A DNA stretch of 64,000 nucleotides, taken from contig JADNRY010000027.1 of assembly GCA_015501585.1 (NCBI GenBank), positions 186,001-250,000 on the forward strand. The letters are read 5' to 3'. A program made the translations under genes and the position numbers. This DNA comes from Rhodocollybia butyracea (lineage: Eukaryota; Basidiomycota; Agaricomycetes; Agaricales; Omphalotaceae). Positions within the stretch are counted from its first letter, which is position 1. Each line of letters starts with the position of its first letter. This document shows positions 44,424 through 57,198 of this stretch, in pieces. A model generated the notes under the pieces. That model was not told the DNA's origin and did not search any database. It saw only the letters and a program-made list of their open reading frames with translations.

Positions 44424-45860
44424 TCAGTGCCCTTCATCTATAAACAGAAGTTAGCATCGCAACACTCCGAGACATAATTAGTGGCTTACACCTGAACTTT
44501 CATAAATACTAGTTAACTCAAGCGAACCGGTCTCACGAATACTTGTTAATTCCAGAGGGGGGATAGTACGTATTTGTGGTACAACTGTATGATAGGAAAA
44601 GGGTGAATTTCTGACCAGGTTAAAAAGAAAAATGAACCGACATACTCATTGGTCCAAAGATAGCTGTTCGCGGCCTGTCTACTATCGTTGGGTTCTCGGT
44701 TGCATTCGCAATGGTGACGCGTTTTCTTAGCATTAGATAGTTGAAGAGAATGGTGAGCGTATATATCCTCCCCAAAAGGTCAAACACTATGGTAGCCGCT
44801 GAATGAAAAATCAGTAACACCTCATCGTCGGAGATGTACTTTGGAAGAAGAACATACGCTTGGGATTATGCGTTACAAAAAATGTGAGCATGAGGGTCGT
44901 GGATACCGACGTAGCAATTCCACAAGCCAGGGATTGTATTGAGATGCGACGAAGTAGACTGAGTGAAATCTTTAGACGGGACAGAAATAGTCACAATAAA
45001 CTGCACCTTTGGGTCCCAGTGTACGTCGTTTTGATTGTGCTCGTGGTATGAAGCATGACCACAGCGATAAATATATCGGTCGAAGAGCATAGCGTGCCTC
45101 CAATGCTTGTGCTTCATAAGTCGTGTGTTTGGTGGAGGAGGAATACCCTTACATTGCAAGGTTAGTGTTAAGTGTTGTAACCGCCGGATTTGCCAATAAA
45201 TTAATGGCAAGTGTCCAGTGGACCAATAGCTGAATAGTTACCGTTATCTTTCTGTATAAAACAATGTTCAGGACGGACTCACATGTGAAACCATAAGCGT
45301 GCATGCCACAAGAGTTACCAATTTGTTGCGAGTTCTTGAACGTTCAGCTCCATTAGAAAGTTTAAGGATAAACCAAGAAGGATACACGCACATTTTCCAA
45401 AACCGATGAATAAAAAACACTTCTTCGACCATCGCAGCATGGTAAGTACATATGATAGTGATTGGGAGCGTCCATGGTTCATTAGAAAACGAAGACAGTA
45501 GATCTGAATCAAGGCTAAGTCGGTCATACGAAGCTACAGGTCAAGCCATTACCTGCTGATCCCAACTGTATGTACTGCACAGAACATGTCAGTCTTTGAA
45601 GCGGCTGATCGAAACTGTGACTCACGAAATATACATTATAGCACACTACAGCGGTACATGCTGTGTCTATTAGCAAGGAAATGCCCAGACTCCAACGGAA
45701 AAGCCGATTCGGAGGTGAACTCAAGATATAAAACCCTCCCAGGCCGATTTCGGTTCCGTAGAACAAGACGTTGATGCAAGAACCAGCAAGAAGGTAACTT
45801 TATCATTGTTAGTGCCTCTGAACTGGAGGTAGATGATAGCGCGCACGGGAGGTCAGACAT
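44424..45860 (-). CDS. DUF6534-family seven-helix membrane protein
   Basis: Eleven exons (45860-45847, 45797-45626, 45574-45553, 45503-45392, 45334-45283, 45229-45153, 45111-45007, 44958-44858, 44798-44646, 44584-44492, 44437-44424) give 304 residues. Landmarks: MSDLPYLLAGSCINVLFYG, SPPNRLFRWSLGISLLIDT, CTAVVCYNVYF, MVEEVFFIHRFWKM, RNKLVTLVACTLMV, GGTLCSSTDIFIAVVML, TTYTGTQ, LLRRISIQSLACGIATSV, LLGRIYTLTILFNYLMLRK. The region from the helix after TDIF through RRI to LLGRIYTLTIL is the DUF6534 domain (PF20152). The protein is predicted in a membrane with seven helices; its role is unknown. All exon phases close and no internal stop remains. Exon 1 is only 14 bp, and intron 6 (41 bp) is short, so these two joints are the least sure. 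Confidence 0.8.
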
Positions 45861-46260
45861 TGTTAATGGGAGAGAAAGGCCAAGGAAACGTGCACGCCTA
45901 TCTTTAAAAGAATACTCCGCTGTCCGTCAAGTTTCAACGCGTTAACTACGACGTCAAAAACCTTAATAAAACATGTTATATCCTTAAAAGGATTAGCAGT
46001 ATGTAATACCTTTCAAAGAAAGATGTACCATTCAAGCTGCAATGCACGCTATGGTACAAACTGCTCATCGTAGTCAAACGAATTTTTTCAATCGAGCGCA
46101 AGACCTTGTGATGTGCAGTTATTCAGTACACGGCAAGAGTCAGGTCTAGAAGTAACTTGTTCTATTGCTCTTTCGCAAATTACATCTTGCACGCAATACT
46201 CACTCGCATGTGAGGCTCAATGTGCGATCTGAAGTGTTGTTAAGCAAAAAGTCCACACAA
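45861..46260. other. Intergenic, head of DUF6534 gene
   Basis: 400 bp, AT-rich, holding the promoter side of the DUF6534 gene and the 3' flank of the WLM gene. No other feature seen. Confidence 0.4.
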
Positions 46261-47358
46261 TCAGTTCTCATCCGCTAAAGCAGACCTTCCAGCCGTTCCA
46301 CAACTATCTTCCATCTCCTCCTCCTCTGTCCGCAATCGTCGTTCTGCAGCTTCCAGAACGCGTCGCCGCCTATCTTCCGAGTCTCCCTGCAATAACGCGG
46401 CGCTTCCACTCACACTGCCAAGAACTCGCGAATATGAATCAGCTTCGAGTTGTGCTGAAGGTTCGTACACTTCTCCAGAGTATCCCAGAACATTTGTTCC
46501 GGCTCTGACAGAGCTCTCGTATTCAGCAACTTCACGATTGAGGAGAGAGTTCAGCTCTTTGAACTATATAAGAAAAAGAAGAAATTAACTTCAGATCAGA
46601 CACCATTGAAGCGTTCAAGAAACTCGTACATTATTATCATGGTCGCCCCACACATTATGCGTCAACTCATGACACAAGACCCTCCTTACCTCCTTATATG
46701 TCCTAAACCCATCATATCGATTCGTTCGTAACCTTAACTTGATTTGTTGTCCAGCATTCTCATTTAGGCCAAGAAGCTCGGGGTGTTCATGCGGAGCAAG
46801 CTCTGTGAGTACACCGACGCTGAATTTGTGCTTGTTCATGATATGTCGGATGGCCGGGTCATCTGATAGTCGTTGCAAGAGACTAAGAGCTGACGACGGC
46901 TCTGGAAGGTGGGGTAGAGGAATGAGTTTGTGGAATCTATAGTTTAAATCGCTACTTTGCGAGAGACCTGTGGACCTAAGCTGGACAGACACGGACACAG
47001 TCAATATTGATGCGATCATGAGAGGGGATATGGGAGATACCTTAGAAGGGGCTTTCGCTGCTCTTTCTCTCATTATCCGTTCTCGTTTCTGTACCTCACT
47101 CTCCACTGTCTTTATTCCATCAAGTTCCTGAAGCGTGGTCCCAATTAATTGAATCTTCATCCCATCTTTCAAACCAGCTTGCGTTAAGCTAATCTGGTCA
47201 TCCTGAGGCTTGCTGCTTTTTCCCTTGTACAACAATTTCTGTAACGGTGGAGGAGTAGACGTCAGCTCTTCAAGTTTAGCTTGAAGAACAGCCAAGGTGT
47301 CGTTAGGAAGCAACGAGAGAGGATAAGATTGGCCACGATGCGAGACGGTGAGATTCAT
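46261..47358 (-). CDS. Ubiquitin-like/WLM-domain metalloprotease
   Basis: Three exons (47358-47041, 46980-46630, 46563-46261) give 323 residues. Residues 1-80 are a ubiquitin-like fold (MNLTVSHRGQSYPLSLL, LQKLLYKGKS, GLKDGMKIQLIG). A Lys/Arg-rich helix follows, then the WLM domain (PF08325): FHKLIPLPHLPEPSSALSL, VGVLTELAPHEHPELLGLN, GQQIKLRLRTN, and the zinc motif HELTHNVWGDHD with the three metal-binding His and catalytic Glu. The C-terminal exon holds FKELNSLLNREV and an acidic tail. WLM proteins are related to yeast Wss1, a protease that removes DNA-protein crosslinks; the UBL-first type is a separate branch, and its substrate is unclear. Intron 1 is 60 bp, in frame and stop-free, so it may be retained. 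Single copy; looks conserved. Confidence 0.9.
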
Positions 47359-48589
47359 GGTCGGCTAGGAGATGATTAATGATTAATGAGGTGCATTGTT
47401 CATCGCAAGTTCATCGTATCATTTGTAACCCAGGCCACGTCAGCTAAGTAACATGACCAGAAGAGCCGTAATGGGCGCTTACTATTTATCGGATGATCGG
47501 AAGTCCATAAGTACAGCTTTGACCATGATGCATAAACTGTTTCAAAGTTTGCTTACCGTCTTGGTACAGTAGTGACAGCTCTAGTAGATGCCGAAGCAGA
47601 GAAAGAGTATGACCATTTCATTCTAGCCGAAATATTATGTAGATAAGTAAGTATAAAAGTCCTTGTACATAAATACCAATATTTATTATTCATCCGAGTC
47701 CGTTGACAGTCATGATGGGGACATCACTCTTTGCAAGAGTACAAGCAGACACCGCTCACTGTACAGCAGATAATAAATTCTTCCGAGTCCGCATTTGTGT
47801 TTCATGAGATCGCCCTAACCTTCATTTCCTCCACTTCTGAGTTGGCAGTAGTTCATCCCCGAATCAATTCTCGTTGGAGACCGAGAAGACCTATGGCTTA
47901 TTTCGTACCACGACAATGGCTCCACCGTCCGCCATTAGCATACCAGGACGGCCACCCGGGAGTAAGTACTTAAGTACTTGAGTACTATGTATAGCGGAAA
48001 GAATGAATACTCAGCTTACGATTGTGAGTCCGATTGGTGGAAATCATCGAACTTGGCGGCCGTGCAACCAGGACGCGTCGCCTTTTTGACCTCCGTAAAT
48101 GGAACAAGGACATGGACAATACTCACTTACAAAGTCTACCCGACGGTTTCGTTTCGGATGCCACGGTTCCAAGACAGATCAAATGCGGTCTGACGTAAAT
48201 ACAACTCTCAATAAGTACTCTATCTGCTACTTCATGTGATTATTATCATGCTCATAGGCTCAAAGATATCACAAAAGTACCTCTAACGGCTTGAGTTCTG
48301 CTGCCGAAAAGTTCATGAAGCCCCAATGCCTCTTGATGATGAAGGCAAAGAACGAGCTGAGCGACGAGAAGCACCCAAGCATTATCACTGAATGCCGCAG
48401 GGATGACTCAAACAACGGACCCTTTGCTCCTTCGTTGTATTGCGTCATTTTAACCAGGCTACGTAAAACGGGTCTCTGCGGTCTTACTTATTCGCGAGGA
48501 TACGGCTCCTTATTGACCAGGTTTCTTCCACACTTCCATTCGTTTATCCTATCCACCTAACCTAAGGGCTGCTGCGCCGTCCAACAGAC
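47359..48589. other. Intergenic, possible small unrecognised gene
   Basis: Divergent promoters of the WLM gene (-) and of I1 (+). Plus frames near 47850-48190 show RPRRPMAYFVPRQWLHRPP and RVAFLTSVNGTRTW with a GTAAGT donor between them, but phases do not join cleanly. AAGTACTTAAGTACTTGAGT is a small palindrome near 47964. A conserved upstream block of I1 (CTACGTAA at 48459-48466, then GGTCTTACTTATTCGCGAG) is shared with I2. Confidence 0.35.
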
Positions 48590-49906
48590 ATGCCCTCTAG
48601 CCCTCCTGCTCTTTCCGCAGGGGCCATACTGGGACTCAAAGTCATTCTGGTCGATCTCCTCGTCTCATCTTTGTGGTTTGGTGAGTGGTGTCGACTCCGC
48701 ACAGTATATTTCAAACCCCCTCTGACTTGCAGCTTTAGGTGTCCAAGGAGTGGTTACTATCATCGCGATCTACGTTCTTTTGTACGTTTCATCATCCAAG
48801 AGCGCGCAGGAGGATTTATTCTTGTCTACTTAAGGTCGCGAGGTCAAAGCAACTTGTTCGGGAACAGGTTCCTTGTGGGGATCACCTTGATCCTGTTCTG
48901 CACGTCTACTTGTTCTTTGACTTTGACTATCTGCGATTATATGAATAGATTGGGCAATTTCGGCCACGCAACGCCGGGTCCGCCTATCGTTAGCAAAGCT
49001 GATATAATCCTGATGGTCTTCCAACGTCTTTCTGTAAGTCTTTCCACTTTTGTACTACTCAGCCCTGTTTTCCGAATACTCGCTAGTACTTCATCAGCGA
49101 CAGCATCGTAGTATGGAGGGCCTGGATGCTATGGACTCGGAATATATATGTAAAGATACTGCTCGTGGTCTGCCTTCTGGGTACAATCAGTGCGTATGGG
49201 TAGTATCATCAAGCGGAGACCCCTAACATATGATTCACTTTCGTAGCTGCATCTTTTATTCAAGGGGCACTATCGGTGACCCAACAAGCGAGACAGGCAG
49301 GGGGCGTCCCGACTGGATCTGGATTATTGTCTTTGATGTTCAGTATCCCGTTTTTATTCACCAATGTTACATCGACTACTCTCATTGCGGCCAAGATTTG
49401 GTGAGTGTATTTTGAAATTGCGAGTCGTTAACATGTGAGCTCAAACACCAATCTTGCAACAGGGAATATCGCCGTAACATCATGAAACACCTCTCCGACT
49501 CAAAGACTAGTGTGTTCAATATTCTTCTCATTCTTTTAGAAAGTAGTCTTCTCTACAGTATTTTCTGGGTACGTTTCGGGCTCATTTATGGTCGCTTATT
49601 ACTTCGTTGATCATTGCTTCGCCCAGATTCTTGCTCTACTCGTAGAATTCAACTACATTATTCCACCGATCGGGTTATCCGCGATAATGGGCAGTCTGCC
49701 TTTTGTGACTGTAAGAGCACTTCTTTATGTTTAAGCTTTTGAGAGCTTCTAATCAACTATTGCTGTAGGCGATCTATCCTGTGACGATTGTGATTCTTGT
49801 CACGCTCGACAAGAACGACTACGGCTCAACTATCCAAGCCACGAATACAGCCATGCACTTCAATCAACCCGCTAGTACAACCTCAGGCTCCACCCTTACA
49901 TTCTAA
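48590..49906 (+). CDS. Seven-helix membrane protein, family I copy 1
   Basis: Eight exons (48590-48680, 48739-48781, 48835-49033, 49087-49189, 49247-49400, 49463-49568, 49627-49710, 49769-49906) give 305 residues. Hydrophobic segments: AILGLKVILVDLLVSSLWF, VVTIIAIYVLLS, FLVGITLILFCTSTCSLTLT, a mid segment ILLVVCLLGTITA, LLSLMFSIPFLFTNVTSTTL, FNILLILLESSLLYSIFW, LALLVEF and IYPVTIVILVTL. A loop YFISDSIVVWRAWMLW precedes helix 4. This is a familiar unnamed agaric 7-TM family (VWRAW loop, LLLESS helix); ligand and role are unknown. Intron phases are the same in I2 and I3, and this comparison fixed every joint, for example TT|GTACGT in exon 2. The CDS is intact. Confidence 0.85.
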
Positions 49907-52900
49907 TAGACTCTACGTATGCAAAGGTTGTCTGTGCACCTTCTCTGAAGCGAGAGTTCATCGAGAATGTTCACCCCTTCTATTCCTTTGGGGGGGTTTC
50001 TTGGAGTTCATTCAGATATTGATAATACATCTTCTTCGGATTTGTTGTACTTCTCCATGAATGTTTGCTTATATCGTAAGTAGGTAGGCCCGAGACAGTT
50101 CCCTAAACTACTGCAGCGTAAGCGAGATCATGATGTTGTTAAAGTAACAGGCTCTTACAGGTTGGCAGACGTTCTTTCACAGCTTGAACTAATCTCTAAA
50201 AAGCTTGTCACTGTCTTCATTCGCGCTTAAAAGCCTTATACGTGTATGCAAGCCTCTGAGGTTCTAACCTATATCTAATTTTTGTTGGTATCTTGATAAT
50301 TACATTAGTAGGTATTGTGTGTCCCTCACAATAAACTACTGTACCTTTTTAACCACTTCGTAAGAGGGCGTGACATAGGACAAATCTTGCGAATTTAATT
50401 TTTGTAAAAGCTCACTCTGACACATAACAACCAAATTTTTGACAAAGGGCGCGATAACCACCCCCAAAAAAATTGGTCAGGTACCAAAGAAAGTTTGTAA
50501 ATACTCCCAGTGCGACCTGCACCTTACAAAATGGTTAAAATCGCACAGCATGTTGTAATATCCCATGATATTTTCAGAGGTCAATGCCATGAGTCCGAGA
50601 CTCCGAGTTCCTTGAACTTCCCTTGTTCTTATGTTGCAGGCTGCTGATTTTTGGCCTCAGGGCTTCAAAGTTCAACTTAAAGTCAAGCTTTTTTTTGCTT
50701 TTGACATTGCTGGCATCACTGTCACTCTCTTCACCAATCCTCAGCACTGCACTAACCATTGAAGAGTTCAAGAGGATACCTGTTGTGCAGAGCCCTTCAT
50801 CCTTGGAAGTACTCTTGTAAGGTCTCTTTCTCTCCTTCTCTTCAAGCTGTCGTTCAACAACAAACTAGCAGGGAGGATAGCTAACAAATATTTCATGTTA
50901 TACAATGCAATAAGAGAGTTATACAGAATACTGTTCGTAAGTGGAGGAGATTAAACCCCACAACATCCATTGAATTTTTTCATTTCCGTGCAATTGTACA
51001 AATTTCAAGGGATTATGTAGTTATGAAACCTATTCTGATTCTTTTAGTAAGGGTAAGTTTGACACCATCATGTGACCGCCTAATCTGGGCATGTTTCCGT
51101 CGATGTACCTTTCTATATATTTGTACAAATATCAATTATTTACTGAGTAGACATGAAGGCCCATATTTAGTATGGCATGAATCTAACTTCTAAATTACGT
51201 TTGGGAGTGCAGAAGAGACACCTGGTGATTTTTAAAGATTTTTATGCATAAGTACTACCAATGTTCAGCTTTCTGGAGTGTCACGGGCCAAACCCGGGCT
51301 GTGCGCACCGTTGCGTTGCGCGCTAGTTCAGGCGCCACTAGGATAGCATATTCAAGTAAGTCGTTACAAAGTTGAGATATGTTCACCGTAAAGCTTACTA
51401 TCCTAGTACCACCAGGGATACATTGTGTAACACAGTAAAGTACATGAGAGCATCCTTCAATACCTCCTGAGATTTACTTCCAAATCATTATGTGCATATG
51501 CAGAAGGTACATCGAGGAAAACAATTCCAAATTAGACAATCGCATGGTGGAGTCAAGGCTTGGCCTTACTAGATATAGTAAGGTCCTTTGAAACTTCAAC
51601 TGCGACACGCGGAAAAGAAAGAAAAGTCCAAAACTGACGCCATGGAGCTTTTGTGCGATGCCACGCATTAGGCACTAAAAGACCCTCGATTTCTGCGGAG
51701 AAGGGGCGAGAAGGGGCGAGATAGTGATTTGATGTGTCTCCTGTCCAAGTTATCTCCGGGAAGGTACTGATAGTGGTACCCATCTGCCAATTGAATAACT
51801 TATTATATTACACCTTGGGGGCATCAGAGCCGTAAGGCCAAGTCTGGCTAAGTTTGTGATAAACTTGACAGGCGAGATTTGTTGGGTAAGTAGAGTTATA
51901 ACAGCTATCTTCAACGACGAGGAAGTCGATGAAACAGGAACGCCATACCGGTCACTATCACGCGTACAAGAAACATGGTTTTCGGCCGATAATGAGTACC
52001 CGGTGGGTGTAAGCTGGTTTGTTGTCTGTCGTCCGACGAAATAAGTCCAGTGCCGATCTAGGAAAGATCGAAGCAATGCCAAGGCCCAAGAACCTGAAGT
52101 TCCGTAAACGTGGCTGTCTGGACAAGGAGATAATAATAAGCGCTTAAGCATTGTTGAGGCAAAGTGTATGCTTGAATCGTCCGTGAAATTAGATGCAGCC
52201 GGAATTTCAGAACATATGGAAGACTGACATAGGCCTAATTATCCGGCAATAAATCTAACCTAACCTAAAGAGGTGTATTCAAGTTTGCGCATTGACCACC
52301 CTAGGCTCGCCCTCTCAACACAATTGTATCATGCAAGTCTTAATAATTATCGGACCCTTAAGCGTTATGTTTCGCCAGCGTTGTCAGGTGTTTACTAGTC
52401 CGCAACAGAGGTTAGAGTTGGAGGGAGTATGGAAGTGGCAAGGAATTGAACAAGTATTCGCAAGTGAACGAAATATAAATTTCCGTACTGATTGCTTTCT
52501 TCTTGAACTTGGCCTGCGGCCCATTTTGACAATTAAAGTGCAGGGAGAAGACAACCTAGGCTGTCTGAAATGTAGCAGATAAGAAGGGGTTTGGATTGGA
52601 TGCTTCTGCCCGAGCTTTCGCACAGAGAAGGAGAAGGAAGAAAACCGTACGGATCGGAACTTCCTTCCTTTAGCTTCTGCCATTCTTCTTCCTTTTGCCC
52701 TGTTCATTCGGCTATCCTGTCGCTCCTCCCGTTCCCTGTAGGCTGTCTGTTCCTCTTCCTGGTAGTTTTAGCTGTCTAGTTGTTTAGTTCTTCCCCATGG
52801 CGCATCGGAAGCCATGGTTCCAGTCGAAATGATTTTACAGTGTCACTGTCAGCTATGTCAGTCGCAGTTTCTCTGAGCAATATACATGCTACCCCAGTGG

Positions 52901-53755
52901 AAGTGAAGAGAGTGTCGAGGAAAACTGAGTTCCCACAGCACTGTGGCGTTTCAACGGGATCTCCGACAGTTCTCTTGCTTCCTTGCATTCCCTGTAATCG
53001 GTACCAGAATCTGGTCCTTTATGCCACTGTTAGGGGGGATATTCAATAGCTTTGGCAAGATGAAGGCGAGAGATCGAAATGAGGCATTTTTGTTGCCACA
53101 GTGACTTAGAAGTGTAGTACCGCAGCGCATCGGAAACATTGTTTGTTGGGACTCAAGACTACTAAAGAGTTTATCATAATATAGATTGGGTTCATCCGAT
53201 TCAAGGTCCGATTGGTGGAGATGGCGTGCCAGTGGGAATGATCGTCCCAAAACGTGTCGCATGTTTTCAGCAAATATTGAATCCCTCATATTGAATCCCC
53301 TCGAAATTCCCAGCTCCCGAAATAGAACATGCTTAATACTTAAAAGGCTACTCTCGCCACTCAACTGTTTTTTTTACCAAGCAATTAACGTGAATGCGTC
53401 CTCATGAGTACTTTTTCTGCATGCCTATGCGTGCAGAAAGATCACAAAAGATATCCAAAACCTGAGTTTTGTCTCTGAATGGTCTTAGGTACTGTCCTTC
53501 TAAATAGACCCCAATAGAGAGCGACTGAGAACGCAGGCGTTAATTGAATGTCACCTGCAGGCAATGCCTGCAGGGCTGACTCTAGTAACGACGGACAATC
53601 CTGACCTTGGTTATATTTTAATTATATTGCTTGGACTACGTAACACTTGTCTGTGGTCTTACTTAGTCGCGAGTGGATTGTTCGTTGGACCATTTTTCAT
53701 TTTTTTCATACTTTCATCCGTTTAAAACCTAACTTAGAGGCATCCGTTCACTGAA
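49907..53755. other. Long intergenic between family I copies 1 and 2
   Basis: Gene-free as far as I can support. Minus frames at 51553-51783, 51750-52151 and 52951-53364 and a plus frame at 51856-52044 are open by 60-137 codons, overlap each other on opposite strands, and carry no motif I know. A minus frame with SDSDASNVKSKKKLDF near 50700 could be a decayed exon. A 21-bp palindrome is at 53554-53574. The promoter block of I2 (CTACGTAA at 53636-53643, GGTCTTACTTAGTCGCGAG) matches that of I1. Confidence 0.4.
53554..53574. repeat. 21-bp palindrome
   Basis: CCTGCAGGCA-A-TGCCTGCAGG: two 10-bp arms about one central base, 120 bp upstream of the conserved promoter block of I2. Might be a protein-binding site or a chance palindrome. 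Confidence 0.7.
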
Positions 53756-55066
53756 ATGTCTTTTAATCCTCATGGTCTTACTCTCCCCGCTGAGGCTATC
53801 TTGGGACTCAAAGTCATTCTAGTCGATATCATGGTTTCATCCTTGTGGTTTGGTGAGTGTTTCAATAACGTAGTGTGAAGCCCTTTTGATGTTTTTGACT
53901 TAGGCGTGCAAGGAGTGGTCACCGTTATTGCGATATACATTCTTTTGTGTGTCTCATGTTTTGAAAATTAAGATTGGGCAGAAGAATTTATATGTATTGC
54001 TTTGAACTTTCCTTTCAAGATCACGAGGTCAAAGCACATCATCCGGGACTAGATTCCTTGTGGGGATCATCTTGATCCTGTTCTGCACGTCTGCTTGCTC
54101 GCTGGCTTTGACTCTCTGGGACTACATGACCAGGATGGATACATTCGGTGACCCGACAAGCACACCTTTCGTCAGCAAAGCTGATGTGATTCTGATGGTA
54201 CTCCAGCGCCTTTCTGTAAGTCTTCCCACCTTCATACTGTTCATCGATATTTTCTGAATGCTCGATAGTATTTTACCAGTGACAGCATTGTTGTATGGAG
54301 GGCTTGGGTACTGTGGGATCGCAATATATTTGTAAAAGTGCTGCTCGTGGTCTGCCTTCTGGGTACAATTAGTGTGTCAGGTATTATCAAGCGGAGACCA
54401 TTATCAATAATTACTTTTTGCAGCTGCATCTTTCGCTCAAGGGGCACTATCGGTGACCCGACAAGACAGACAGATCAACGGTGTCCCGACTGGATCTGGA
54501 TTCGGATTGGCATTGATGTTCAGTCTGCCATTTTTATTCACTAACCTTACCTCTACTGCTCTGATTGCAGCCAAGATCTGGTGAGTAGATTTTGGAATTT
54601 GGGAGTCGTTTATGCTCAAGCTTGCAACAGGGAATATCGGCGCAACATCGTACACCACCTTTCGACCTCGAGTAATCGAGTATTTGGTATTCTTCTTATT
54701 CTTTTGGAAAGCAGTATCCTCTACTTGGTCTTCTGGGTGTGTTACAAGTTCGTTCCTAGATCCTTATTCTTTAACAACAATCGTTTTAACTAGATCCTTG
54801 CTCTAATGGCAGCATTCAACATCATTCCACCAATTGGATTATCAGCGATAATGGGAAGTCTACCTTACGTGACTGTAAGTACTTCCTTGAAGTACTAGTT
54901 GTCTCTTAATTAACCATCGCGGTAGGCAATCTATCCTGTTATGATTGTGGTTCTTGTCACAATCGACAAGAGCAACTACGGCTCAGCCATTCAGACCACA
55001 AATACAACCACGCGTTTCACTTCAGTCTTCCGCCACCCCACTAACACAGCTACTACATTCCAATAA
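53756..55066 (+). CDS. Seven-helix membrane protein, family I copy 2
   Basis: Eight exons (53756-53852, 53904-53946, 54020-54215, 54269-54371, 54424-54580, 54631-54736, 54794-54874, 54926-55066) give 307 residues, intact. Start context CACTGAAATG is the same as in I3. Landmarks: AILGLKVILVDIMVSSLWF, SGTRFLVGIILILFCTSACS, YFTSDSIVVWRAWVLWDRN, ILLILLESSILYLVFW, IIPPIGLSAIMGSLPYVT and a Thr/Asn-rich hydrophilic tail. Intron 2 is longer (73 bp) than in I1 and I3. Unnamed agaric 7-TM family; no function known. Confidence 0.85.
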
Positions 55067-55906
55067 CCTCGTTGTGGGGAGCTTGTCTCGCGATCACCTC
55101 TTTTCATCTTCTGAAAGTCACAGCCCGCGCTTGTTTTTGTTTCTTGGTGGTGTTTCCCTGAGTCCTTTCAGTTATTGATCATGTATTTGTATTGATAAGT
55201 TGGCTTGCATCTGACTTAAGCTATGTAGAACCTCAAGTTAGTGGGACGAAAGCAAGCCCAAAAATCTTATGGCTGTTTTCATCGCTCTAACGAACTTTTT
55301 GTGCAACCAAAGTGATTTTTGGAATATTGAAGGGCTACACCTGCAATTCCTCTCGACGCGTATCTGATCGTGGCCTGACTGTTTCCTCGAAGATTGGAGA
55401 ACAGTGGATAAGTTCCGACGAAGAACAGCCTGCGAAGATGGACCCACTCCAGAGAGGGGATCATTCGATTTAAGACTTCTGTAACCCGCAGGGGCACTGT
55501 GTGTGAGTAAGAGCTGAGATTACCACCGGAGGCCCGAGACTGGCACACGGAGCTGCCAAGGAAGTCGAATACATTTGTTATTTGAAGAACTACATTATAA
55601 ATGAGGCTTGAATCTTCTTTGATACTGGAGGCAGCTGGACTCGGGACTTGCATAGAATATTACAAGGTAGTTTATTACGACGCGAAACCTATGGTAACAA
55701 GTAACGACAGGAATATAAATGAAAGCTTGAATGAAAGATGCTCGGGTGTGTACAAAACTCCGGTGACAGTGTAATAAGCCTTTTCAGAATGCAGTCAATG
55801 CGTATACATCATTAATAAATGAAAGGACACAAAAATAGAGTGAAGGACGTGATTAATGAGCTCTCAGGTTTTTGGAAGATGAAGGAAACCAGTACCTTAC
55901 AGGCTA
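55067..55906. other. Convergent spacer between I2 and I3
   Basis: The 3' ends of I2 (+) and I3 (-) meet here. No gene, no clear repeat. Minus frames at 55238-55653 are open but without motif. Confidence 0.45.
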
Positions 55907-57198
55907 TTAGAATGTGGTCATTGCGTTAACGGGATGGTTGTTGGCTGAAGTGAAGCGCATGGTTGAATTCGCAGCCTGAATAGTTGAGCCATAGTTGTCC
56001 TTGTCGAGTGTGACAAGGACCACAATCGTCACCGGATAGATTGCCTTTAGCAAGTTTTTAATTGAGATCCAATACATACTTCAAGGAAGTACTCCTACCG
56101 TCACAAAAGGTAGACTGCCCATTATTGCTGATGATCCGATCGGTGGAACAACGGCAACTGCTGCCAACAAAGCAAGGATCTGGATGAAACGATGATCGAC
56201 AAGAGAATATGGAGCCAGAAAAAATGAACCTATAACATACCCAGAAGATAAGATAGAGAGCACTACTTTCTAAAAGAATGAGAAGGATACCGAACACTCT
56301 ACTCCTCGAGTCTGAAAGTTGCTTCAAGATGTCACGACGATACTCACTGTTGTAGTTTTAAGCATAAAGACTCCCAATTTCAAAGTCTACTCACAAGATT
56401 TTGGCCGCGATGAGAGTAAGAGAGGTGAGGTTGGTGAATAAAAACGGGATACTGAACATTATAGAGAGCGCTAATCCAGATCCAGTCGGGACGCCGTTGA
56501 TCTGTCTTTCTTGTCGGGTCAAGGACAGCGCCCCTTGAATGAAAGCCGCAGCTACAGAAGTGGATCAGTCTTACCGGTCTTCACTTGACGATACTCGAAC
56601 GTACTAATTGTACCTAGCAGGCAGACCATAAGCAATATTTTTACAAATATATTGCGATCCCATAACATCCAGGCCCTCCATACAACAATACAGTCACTGA
56701 TAAAATACTAACGAGCATTTAGAAAACAGTGATAAGCAGCGCGAAGGTGGAAAGACTCACAGAAAGGCGTTGGAAAACCATCAGAATCATATCAGCTTCG
56801 CTAACGAAAGGTTTCCTCGTCGGATCACTGAATCTGTCCATCCTGCTCATATAATCCCAAATCGTCAAGGCCAAAGAACAAGTAGATGTGCAGAACAGGA
56901 ACAAGATGGTTCCCACAAGGAATCTAGTCCCGAACGACTTGCTTTGACTTCGTGACCTGAAGTGAAAGAATAAACTTTCCTGCACACTTTTAGATGACGA
57001 TACGTACAAAAGAATGTAAACCCCGACGATAGTTATCACTCCTTGGACCCCTGAGATTGAAAACACCCTGTCAAAGGATGTTGGAACTACGTCGTGCAGC
57101 CACTCACCAACCCACAAAGATGAGACCATGATATCAATTAGAATGACCTTGAGTCCCAAGATGGTCTCGGTGGGAAGAGTAGGATGGCCAGAGGCCAT
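55907..57198 (-). CDS. Seven-helix membrane protein, family I copy 3 (inverted)
   Basis: Eight exons (57198-57108, 57050-57008, 56956-56761, 56707-56605, 56551-56395, 56346-56241, 56179-56099, 56044-55907) give 304 residues, intact, MASGHPTLPTETILGLKVIL onwards. I chose the ATG at 57198 because its context CACTGAAATG is shared with I2; an in-frame ATG at 57225 is not. Introns 1 (57 bp) and 2 (51 bp) are in frame and stop-free, so a continuous frame covers exons 1-3. The Trp codon split by intron 5 in I1 and I2 (TG|G) is Phe (TT|T) here. Compared with I1 and I2 the gene is inverted, so a rearrangement accompanied the duplication. Confidence 0.85.

Noticed and set aside
51750..53364. Several 60-137 codon frames on both strands
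   Set aside because: They overlap antiparallel, have no recognised domain and no matching splice sites.
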